Shown here piece by piece: positions 1 to 4,373 of a DNA stretch of 5,262 nt (within the stretch, counting starts at the first letter, position 1; each line of letters starts with the position of its first letter). The position numbers were made by a program, and so were the translations under genes. Source of the DNA: Erysipelotrichaceae bacterium (GTDB taxonomy: Bacteria > Bacillota_I > Bacilli_A > Erysipelotrichales > Erysipelotrichaceae); contig JAUNJW010000155.1 in NCBI GenBank assembly GCA_030533035.1, positions 1 through 5,262 of the forward strand. Reading direction: 5' to 3'. The notes below the pieces were generated by a model. The model made no database searches and was not told the origin of the DNA. It saw only the letters and a list, made by a program, of their open reading frames with translations.

Positions 1-287
1 AGATCGGCTCTTTCTGTGACAGACCCATCGCGGCCTGCCTGATGGAAAGCATGAGTCCGGATTATGAGCCGTTTGAAACACTCAAAAAAGCCGTGGCTGA
101 CGCAAGAGAGGACATGCCCAATATCTTTGTCTGCCATCCCGGCTATGTGGATGATTATCTTCTGCATAATTCGTCTCTGACACTGAACAGAACCAAAGAA
201 GTCGCAATGTTATGCGATCCAGAAGTGAAGAAGTATCTGGACGATCATGATGTTCAGCTGCTGTCCTATGAACAGATCTGTTATTAA
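1..287 (+). CDS. ChbG/YdjC-like carbohydrate deacetylase, C-terminal fragment (5' end outside window)
   Basis: This is the last 94 codons of a gene entering from the left edge, read from base 3; the frame is open before the ATG at 42, so that ATG is internal. The family comprises cytoplasmic metal-dependent hydrolases that remove acetyl groups from amino sugars such as chitooligosaccharides or diacetylchitobiose. What shows it is the C-terminal signature HPGYVDD (visible residues 45-51) followed by SSLT, the Arg-Thr-Lys-Glu stretch, and a tail of the form 'LCDPEVKKYLDDHDVQLLSY', typical of YdjC-like proteins. The N-terminal metal-binding Asp and His residues would lie outside the window, so activity cannot be judged. 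The TAA stop lies inside the left arm of the following terminator. The substrate is unknown. The family call rests on remembered family patterns. Confidence 0.8.
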   Translation, partial: IGSFCDRPIAACLMESMSPDYEPFETLKKAVADAREDMPNIFVCHPGYVDDYLLHNSSLTLNRTKEVAMLCDPEVKKYLDDHDVQLLSYEQICY

Positions 288-313
288 AAGGCTCATGTGA
301 ACTGAGCCTTTTT
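286..313 (+). terminator. Bidirectional intrinsic terminator between convergent genes
   Basis: AAAAGGCTCA (286-295) pairs perfectly with TGAGCCTTTT (303-312) around a 7-nt loop, followed by a fifth T. The hairpin sits between the deacetylase stop and the stop of the minus-strand HAD gene (317). The A-rich left arm gives a T-rich 3' side on the minus strand as well, so it probably ends both genes; the plus-strand T run is the better one. Confidence 0.85.
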
Positions 314-316
314 GTA

Positions 317-952
317 TCAGATGACCTTTGGAATGATATCCGCCAGATCCTTCATGGAGTCTGCCCGGTAAACAGCGTCAGGCACATCGCCGAATCCCCA
401 TGAGACAAAGATGAAGGGAACGCCGGCTTCTTCACAGCATTCATGATCCCTGGCTGTGTCGCCGACATAGACAGGATGGACCAGATTGTAATCGCTGATC
501 ATTTTCTTCAGGTTGTCCGGCTTGTCGATGCCGTTGTCGCCGAAGCAGAGGTGTCCCCTGACATACGGCTCAATGCCGGCATGGGCCATGACGGCTTCTA
601 TATAGCCTCTGCCGCAGTTGGAGAGGATGAACAGGTCATACTCTCTGCTTAACTGCTCAAAGGTTTCTTTCACATAAGGATAGAGATCGGTTCCGTTTTT
701 CCGTATCTCGTCATTTTCTTTCTGTTCCATGATTTCGGTGACCGGCCGGGAAACGGAAAGATCCAGTTCAGGAAGGACTGCTTTTGCCCAGTCATCCATG
801 GTTTTGCCCATCAGGGAAGCGCACAGCTTTTCATCCAGCGGCACATATGGATAATCCAGTGTTTCAAGATGCCTGTTCCATGAGGCAATGATCGGCCGGA
901 TGGAATTGGTAAGGGTGCCGTCTATGTCAAAGATAACTGCGTCTGTCTTCAT
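317..952 (-). CDS. HAD-superfamily phosphatase, subfamily IA (phosphoglycolate phosphatase-like)
   Basis: A 211-residue soluble hydrolase, the usual length for HAD type IA enzymes with a small helical cap after motif I. All four HAD motifs are visible: motif I DIDGTLT (Asp9 nucleophile, Asp11 acid/base), motif II ending in Ser111 (FILSN), motif III Lys144 (DKPDN), and motif IV VGDTARD with Asp165 and Asp169 for Mg2+. The enzyme should therefore be catalytically competent and act on a small phosphomonoester in the cytoplasm; phosphoglycolate, a sugar phosphate or a nucleotide are all possible, and the sequence does not choose between them. The ATG at 950-952 is supported by AGGAGG 8 nt upstream. 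It is a single-gene unit, divergent from the transglutaminase-like gene and convergent with the deacetylase. The stop is TGA. Confidence 0.92.
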   Translation of the reverse strand: MKTDAVIFDIDGTLTNSIRPIIASWNRHLETLDYPYVPLDEKLCASLMGKTMDDWAKAVLPELDLSVSRPVTEIMEQKENDEIRKNGTDLYPYVKETFEQLSREYDLFILSNCGRGYIEAVMAHAGIEPYVRGHLCFGDNGIDKPDNLKKMISDYNLVHPVYVGDTARDHECCEEAGVPFIFVSWGFGDVPDAVYRADSMKDLADIIPKVI

Positions 953-960
953 GTTTCAGT

Positions 961-966
961 CCTCCT
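961..966 (-). promoter_or_regulatory. Ribosome binding site of the type IA HAD gene
   Basis: The minus strand reads AGGAGG here, 8 nt before the ATG at 952. It is a full consensus match and fixes the start. Confidence 0.85.
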
Positions 967-978
967 GCGTTCAGGTTC

Positions 979-1007
979 AGAATACAGTACTTTCTTTCTT
1001 TTCACAA
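979..1007 (-). promoter_or_regulatory. Candidate sigma-A promoter for the type IA HAD gene
   Basis: On the minus strand a -35 TTGTGA (1002-1007, 4 of 6) is separated by 17 nt from a -10 TATTCT (979-984, 4 of 6). It would start transcription about 20 nt before the coding start, just upstream of the ribosome site. It lies back to back with the promoter of the opposite gene, whose -35 begins about 6 bp away. Confidence 0.45.
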
Positions 1008-1012
1008 AGGTA

Positions 1013-1042
1013 TTCAAAGAGGGAAGGATTGTGAACTATAAT
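1013..1042 (+). promoter_or_regulatory. Sigma-A promoter of the transglutaminase-like gene
   Basis: A perfect -10 hexamer TATAAT lies at 1037-1042, with TTCAAA (4 of 6) at 1013-1018 as the -35 and an 18-nt spacer. Transcription would begin near 1049, leaving a short leader before the ATG at 1076. Because the -10 lies downstream of the GTG at 1031, that GTG would not be in this transcript. Confidence 0.6.
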
Positions 1043-1062
1043 TCAGACAGAGAACAAAACAC

Positions 1063-1069
1063 GGAGGAA
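1063..1069 (+). promoter_or_regulatory. Ribosome binding site deciding the start at 1076
   Basis: GGAGGAA lies about 8 nt before the ATG at 1076. Nothing comparable precedes the in-frame GTG at 1031 at proper spacing, so this site selects the shorter product. Confidence 0.8.
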
Positions 1070-1075
1070 ATCATA

Positions 1076-2098
1076 ATGGCTCAGCAGCTTGACCTCAATC
1101 ATGGCTTTTATTACAGTACCCTGAGTGCGGCCCAGAAACAGACTTATGACACGTTGCTGGCAAATATGCGCCAGTTCGCCCAGGAGTTCGCCATCAATCC
1201 TGTTTCCACAAATGACTACCTGATCGCCAACCGCGCGGTTCTGGATGACCATCCCGAACTGTGGTGGGCTGACACACCGGCAAGATACTACTTCAACATG
1301 GCCGGCAAGGTGAACAAACACCAGTTCCTGCAGCTTACCGGAAAGGAAAAACAGCTGACTGCCCAGATGGAAAAACAGGCAACAGCTGTTCTGCAGAAGG
1401 CAGTCTCCCTGAAGAATGACTGGAACAAGGCGCTGTATTTCCATGACGCGATTGTCCAGGGCACACGCTTCAACACCGGCCGCGACGCTGACGGCTACAG
1501 CGACCAGAATGTCAGTTCTGTCTTCCTCGGCGGCAACTCCGTCTGCGCCGGTTATTCCAGAGCCTTCCAGCTGTTATGCAGAAGCGCCGGTATTGAATGC
1601 ATCTATGTCACCGGTCCGGCTGTCAAAAACGGACGGACAATTTCCCATGCCTGGAATCTGGCATATATTGACGGAAACTGGACATACATCGACTGCACAT
1701 GGGATGACCTGATCCTGGAAACCGGAAGCGAAAGCGTTGAACACGATTATTTCTGTGTCAATGACACCTGGATTTCCAAAGATCATCCGATTCCCAAAAC
1801 AATCGAAACCGGAAACAACAACATCCGCCAGGCAATCAAACTGCCTGCCGCTTCCACCCTGAATATGGAATATCACAGAGTGGCCGGCACATATTTTGAA
1901 AAATTTGATGTGAACAAGGTGGCCCAGTCCATCCAGAAGCAGGGTCAGACCGGAAAGATCAGACTCCGCTTCGGCAGCACCGCCGAACTGAAAAAAGCCT
2001 GCGCTGATCTTGTCGACAGAAACAACCTGACTGCCAACCCCAGTGTCCGCGTTTCAAAGGATGACGCGATCTGCGTGCTGAGAATTGACCAGAAGTAA
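1076..2098 (+). CDS. Transglutaminase-like (papain-fold) domain protein, no signal peptide
   Basis: A 340-residue protein. The transglutaminase-core triad is readable: Cys157 in NSVCAGYS, His191 in SHAWNLAYIDG, and Asp206 in YIDCTWDD, the classic Cys-His-Asp order of the bacterial transglutaminase/protease-like fold. Residues 1-110 form a mostly helical N-terminal region with aromatic patches. Residues 240-340 form a separate C-terminal part with alternating charged and hydrophobic segments and no clear family. There is no signal peptide, lipobox or membrane segment, so it is predicted to be cytoplasmic, whereas many relatives are secreted or cell-wall proteins. It may cleave or cross-link peptides; the substrate is unknown. 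The start at ATG 1076 is chosen over the longer GTG frame (1031) because of the ribosome site and because TATAAT lies inside the extra 15 codons. It is a single-gene unit with promoter and terminator. Confidence 0.85.
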   Translation: MAQQLDLNHGFYYSTLSAAQKQTYDTLLANMRQFAQEFAINPVSTNDYLIANRAVLDDHPELWWADTPARYYFNMAGKVNKHQFLQLTGKEKQLTAQMEKQATAVLQKAVSLKNDWNKALYFHDAIVQGTRFNTGRDADGYSDQNVSSVFLGGNSVCAGYSRAFQLLCRSAGIECIYVTGPAVKNGRTISHAWNLAYIDGNWTYIDCTWDDLILETGSESVEHDYFCVNDTWISKDHPIPKTIETGNNNIRQAIKLPAASTLNMEYHRVAGTYFEKFDVNKVAQSIQKQGQTGKIRLRFGSTAELKKACADLVDRNNLTANPSVRVSKDDAICVLRIDQK

Positions 2099-2102
2099 GC
2101 AG

Positions 2103-2125
2103 CGCCCCTGAAAAGGGGCGTTTTT
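2103..2125 (+). terminator. Intrinsic terminator after the transglutaminase-like gene
   Basis: CGCCCCT (2103-2109) pairs with AGGGGCG (2114-2120) around a GAAA tetraloop, followed by TTTTT (2121-2125). It begins 5 nt after the TAA stop. Confidence 0.92.
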
Positions 2126-2181
2126 CAATACCGGCTGAGATATACGCAAAAGCTATAACAGCACAGAGGATTAAACTGTTT

Positions 2182-2208
2182 TTGTTTTTCTGCCATTAAG
2201 CGTATAGT
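2182..2208 (+). promoter_or_regulatory. Candidate promoter of the ECF S-component gene
   Basis: A -10-like TATAGT (2203-2208, 5 of 6) lies in the AT-rich stretch before the gene. The -35 is weak: TTGTTT (2182-2187) with a short 15-nt spacer, or a T-rich hexamer at 2179-2184 with 18 nt. The expected transcript start near 2215 would put the leader hairpin at the very 5' end. Confidence 0.45.
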
Positions 2209-2212
2209 AGTG

Positions 2213-2236
2213 CTCAAAGATTTGACGGTCTTTGGG
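2213..2236 (+). promoter_or_regulatory. Leader hairpin overlapping the ribosome site of the ECF gene
   Basis: CTCAAAGA (2213-2220) can pair with TCTTTGGG (2229-2236) around an 8-nt loop; seven pairs are Watson-Crick and one is G-U. The 3' arm takes in the first three G of the GGGAGG ribosome site (2234-2239). It may therefore lower translation, but its effect is inferred only. Confidence 0.35.
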
Positions 2237-2239
2237 AGG
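2234..2239 (+). promoter_or_regulatory. Ribosome binding site deciding the start at 2248
   Basis: GGGAGG lies 8 nt before the ATG at 2248 but only 2 nt before the in-frame TTG at 2242, which is too close. The ATG is preferred. Confidence 0.8.
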
Positions 2240-2247
2240 CATTGCTT

Positions 2248-2811
2248 ATGAACAAGAAAACAAAGCTGTTCAGTTTCACGGTCCTGTTCGCGGCGATCAA
2301 TTATGTCGTGTTCACATATCTCAAGATTAATATCCCGGTTCCGGGCGGCTCCAGTGTCGCAATTCACGTGGCCAACGGAATTGTGGTTCTCTCCGCCTGG
2401 CTGATCGGTCCGGTGTACGGGGGACTGGCCGGAGCAGTCGGTCTTTCACTGGCTGACGTGCTGGATCCGCTCTATGTCGCTTCGGCGCCCAAGACATTCT
2501 TTCTCAAATTCATGATCGCGTTCATCGCCGGAACACTGGCGAACAGAATGGGACTTCATGAAACAGATGATAAAAAGAAGATCACAAGGATCACCGCCAT
2601 CAGCGCCGCTGCCGGCCTTGGCTTCAATGTCATTTTTGAACCGGTGATCGGCTATCTGTACAGGAGATATCTGCTCGGCACATCCGCTGAAGCCGCTTCG
2701 ATTCTTTCAGCCTGGCTGGGCGGGGTGACGGCCTTCAACGCTGTCGTCTGCTTATTTGTCTCAGTGCTTCTTTACAGGGCACTGTATAAACAGTACAGAA
2801 GCCTGATCTGA
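2248..2811 (+). CDS. ECF-transporter substrate-binding (S) component
   Basis: A 187-residue integral membrane protein with about six hydrophobic segments (roughly residues 7-24, 40-55, 57-72, 84-99, 113-133 and 152-177), the size and topology of ECF S components. These bind a vitamin or precursor in the membrane and pair with a shared EcfA/EcfA'/EcfT energy module. Family marks include the IHVANGIVVLSAWLIGP stretch (residues 39-55), the small-residue run YGGLAGAVG, a following LAD acid and the APKTF segment (80-84); these most resemble the riboflavin-type/DUF1393 S families. No EcfA or EcfT gene is in the window, so it would be a group II type using a module encoded elsewhere. The substrate cannot be read: riboflavin, thiamine precursor and pyridoxine types are all possible. 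A positively charged loop (DDKKKITR, 107-114) splits the protein. The stop is TGA. Confidence 0.82.
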   Translation: MNKKTKLFSFTVLFAAINYVVFTYLKINIPVPGGSSVAIHVANGIVVLSAWLIGPVYGGLAGAVGLSLADVLDPLYVASAPKTFFLKFMIAFIAGTLANRMGLHETDDKKKITRITAISAAAGLGFNVIFEPVIGYLYRRYLLGTSAEAASILSAWLGGVTAFNAVVCLFVSVLLYRALYKQYRSLI

Positions 2812-2830
2812 ACAGTTTCTGACGGCCAGA

Positions 2831-2856
2831 ACGGAAGGGAAACCTTTCCGTTTTTT
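2831..2856 (+). terminator. Intrinsic terminator after the ECF S-component gene
   Basis: ACGGAAGGG (2831-2839) pairs with CCTTTCCGT (2843-2851) around an AAA loop with one G-U pair, followed by a T run to 2856. It starts about 20 nt after the stop. Confidence 0.85.
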
Positions 2857-2882
2857 CTTATGTGCCGGGCATGGCAACAAAG

Positions 2883-2905
2883 AAAAAATACGGCACCGCC
2901 GTATT
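2883..2905 (-). terminator. Intrinsic terminator of the type IIB HAD gene
   Basis: On the minus strand AATACGGC (2905-2898) pairs perfectly with GCCGTATT (2894-2887) around a 3-nt loop and runs into six T (2888-2883). The first base of the arm is the last base of the TGA stop. Confidence 0.88.
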
Positions 2906-3759
2906 CATTCAATCCACAGTCCTTTGGGTTTGAGATACTTCTCAATCAGATAATCGCCAGCGCCGCCCGCGAAGCAGTCAAGTTCCGTGACATCATCCGC
3001 CACCGCCTTTGTGCCGTCGCTGCCGTTGGCAAGGCATACGCCCCAGCCGGCCTCTTCCAGAAGGGAATTGTCATTTTCGTTGTCGCCGAAGGCAATGATT
3101 TCCTTGATGTCAATGTCATTGGCCTGCGCGAATTTGACAAGGCCGGAGCCCTTGGTGATGTTTTTGTCCATGACTTCCACGGTGCCCGGGAAAGTGCCGA
3201 CGCACTGGAAACGGTCGCCGTATTTTTCCGGGATCATTTTCCGGATCATCTGCTCGACTTCCGGGGTGGTTCTGAAAAGGATCTTGAAGCATGGTTTGGC
3301 GCAGAAACCGTCGATATCGCCGGTGTAGTCATCAAACTTCCATCCTCTTCTTTTCATCGAAGCGAACAGTTCGCCCTTGATATACATCGCCGCGTGGTTG
3401 CCGCCGCCTTCAACGTTGACGGAAACCTCGTATTTTTCAATTAACGGCATCATGTAAGTGAGGATGTCCTTCATGGTCTCACGGCTCATCAGATCCATGG
3501 TCCAGTCGCATTTGTGGTTCAGGTCGCAGATCTGGCCGCCGTTCATGCCGATCAGGAAGTCAAAGGGATAATCCAGTCCCCATTCCGCTCCCTGGTTGTA
3601 GAGTCTGTCATTGAGCTCTCTGCCGGTCGCCAGTCCAAGAAGGACACCGTTGGCATGGAGAACGTCAAATGCTTTTCTGGTTAATTCAGGCAGGTCGCCG
3701 CCTTTTGCGGTCAGCGTCATGTCAATATCCGCTGCCAGTGCTCTGATGTTTTCGATCAT
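2905..3759 (-). CDS. Cof-type HAD-IIB hydrolase (sugar-phosphatase-like)
   Basis: A 284-residue soluble phosphatase of the usual Cof/YidA size. Motif I is DIDMTLT (Asp11 nucleophile, Asp13), motif II is LATGR with Thr45, motif III is Lys203 in NITKGSGL, and motif IV is GDNEND with Asp226 and Asp230. The type IIB cap lies between motifs II and III (about residues 80-190). The TKGSGL and GDNEND strings are hallmarks of the Cof branch, which dephosphorylates sugar phosphates, FMN, PLP or similar small molecules; the true substrate is unknown. Motif I has Met14 where most HADs have Gly. The open frame extends 27 codons upstream to an ATG at 3840, but that ATG abuts a terminator and has no ribosome site. 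The ATG at 3759 follows GGTGGTGA and begins right before the conserved core, so it is chosen. Confidence 0.92.
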   Translation of the reverse strand: MIENIRALAADIDMTLTAKGGDLPELTRKAFDVLHANGVLLGLATGRELNDRLYNQGAEWGLDYPFDFLIGMNGGQICDLNHKCDWTMDLMSRETMKDILTYMMPLIEKYEVSVNVEGGGNHAAMYIKGELFASMKRRGWKFDDYTGDIDGFCAKPCFKILFRTTPEVEQMIRKMIPEKYGDRFQCVGTFPGTVEVMDKNITKGSGLVKFAQANDIDIKEIIAFGDNENDNSLLEEAGWGVCLANGSDGTKAVADDVTELDCFAGGAGDYLIEKYLKPKGLWIE

Positions 3760-3763
3760 AATG

Positions 3764-3771
3764 TCACCACC
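3764..3771 (-). promoter_or_regulatory. Ribosome binding site deciding the start at 3759
   Basis: The minus strand reads GGTGGTGA, 7 of 8 to the extended GGAGGTGA site, placed 4 nt before the ATG at 3759 (7 nt from its central GG). It supports the shorter form of the HAD-IIB protein. Confidence 0.65.
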
Positions 3772-3795
3772 GTCTGTAATGTAATTGATGCAGGC

Positions 3796-3809
3796 ATGAC
3801 AATCGTCAT
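3796..3809. repeat. 14-bp dyad in the leader of the HAD-IIB gene
   Basis: ATGAC and GTCAT form a perfect 5-bp inverted repeat around AATC. It lies between the candidate promoter and the ribosome site, so it could be an operator half-site pair or a small leader hairpin. It is short enough to be chance. Confidence 0.3.
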
Positions 3810-3822
3810 TTCCGCCATAGGT

Positions 3823-3828
3823 ATTGTA
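3823..3828 (-). promoter_or_regulatory. Possible -10 element for the HAD-IIB gene
   Basis: The minus strand reads TACAAT (5 of 6). The expected -35 position falls in the T-rich side of the upstream terminator and matches poorly, so this is only a candidate. Some promoter is needed here, because the upstream operon ends in a strong terminator. Confidence 0.25.
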
Positions 3829-3841
3829 AATCATCCGCATG

Positions 3842-3872
3842 AAAAAACACAGGCTGATGCAGTCTGTGTTTT
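3842..3872 (-). terminator. Strong intrinsic terminator of the phosphoesterase-kinase operon
   Basis: A 13-bp stem pairs 3844-3856 with 3860-3872 around a 3-nt loop, with one G-U pair. On the minus strand it ends in a run of six T (3847-3842). It starts 5 nt past the TGA stop of the kinase-like gene. Confidence 0.92.
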
Positions 3873-3877
3873 ACGAT

Positions 3878-4360
3878 TCAGCGCTTAAAATCATCCTCAT
3901 TGAAGACCGGATGGGCGATCTCGATTCTCGCGAAGCCTTCCTGTGCTTCCGGAAGCTCCATTTTGCCTTTTTCGTATACATGCAGCATGATAAAGGACTT
4001 TTCAAAATTGAGCATCCTTTCAATCATGTCCTCATCCGGATCCATGACGATTAACTCGACCGGCTCATCCGTGACTTCACGGACAGCGTCAAGATAGAAG
4101 GCGCGGTCATCTTTCTTCAGCAGCTGGTGTTCAAGGATAACGGTGTCATCCGCTCCGGCAGTCCGGATGGTATTCTGCAGCGCTTCCTTACAGTAAAGCC
4201 AGGCGTTTTTTGCCAGGGTTTCCAGCTCTTCATTGTCAATTGCCTCGTAGGCGATTTTATTGAATGTGCTGATTTTGACAGTTTTTGCCTCCGGGAAATT
4301 ACGTTCTATATAAATACTCTTGCCGGAGAATGCCGGCCCCGCGATAAATATGATTCTCAT
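3878..4360 (-). CDS. Small P-loop NTPase, kinase-like (AAA_33/zeta-toxin-like fold)
   Basis: A 160-residue soluble protein opening on a beta strand and a Walker A loop, IFIAGPAFSGKS (Gly8 to Ser15 fit GxxxxGKS), as in small-molecule and polynucleotide kinases. A later strand, TVILEH (residues 73-78), and the strand LIVMDPDED (103-111) fit the core of a P-loop kinase; the segment 112-145 may hold the lid. The Asp normally found soon after Walker A in polynucleotide kinase-type enzymes as acceptor base is not evident: the equivalent stretch reads ISTFNK. The substrate is therefore unknown and classical polynucleotide kinase activity is doubtful. The start is ATG 4360, with AAGGAG 7 nt upstream, rather than the longer frame at 4396, which would overlap the preceding gene. 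It lies 13 nt after the metallophosphoesterase and is surely co-transcribed with it. The stop is TGA. Confidence 0.75.
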   Translation of the reverse strand: MRIIFIAGPAFSGKSIYIERNFPEAKTVKISTFNKIAYEAIDNEELETLAKNAWLYCKEALQNTIRTAGADDTVILEHQLLKKDDRAFYLDAVREVTDEPVELIVMDPDEDMIERMLNFEKSFIMLHVYEKGKMELPEAQEGFARIEIAHPVFNEDDFKR

Positions 4361-4367
4361 GTCTGGT

Positions 4368-4373
4368 CTCCTT
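4368..4373 (-). promoter_or_regulatory. Ribosome binding site deciding the start at 4360
   Basis: The minus strand reads AAGGAG directly after the TAG stop of the phosphoesterase gene and 7 nt before the ATG at 4360. This stop-to-ribosome-site junction suggests coupled translation and rules out the longer start at 4396. Confidence 0.82.

Noticed and set aside
2126..2247. TPP (thiamine) riboswitch suggested by GGCTGAGATA at 2133-2142 upstream of a vitamin-type transporter
   Set aside because: Only this short core-like string is present; the second conserved block (around CTGATC) and the closing helices are absent, and the string lies upstream of the likely transcript start.
2125..2367. Minus-strand open frame over the ECF promoter region
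   Set aside because: Low-complexity translation, overlap with the real gene's start and promoter, and no ribosome site support.
2860..3444. 194-codon plus-strand open frame opposite the HAD-IIB gene
   Set aside because: It is antisense to a gene with all catalytic motifs, spans the terminators, has no ribosome site and shows no family features.
3760..3840. 27-codon N-terminal extension of the HAD-IIB protein
   Set aside because: Its ATG directly follows the upstream terminator, has no ribosome site, and the extension is unlike HAD N-termini.
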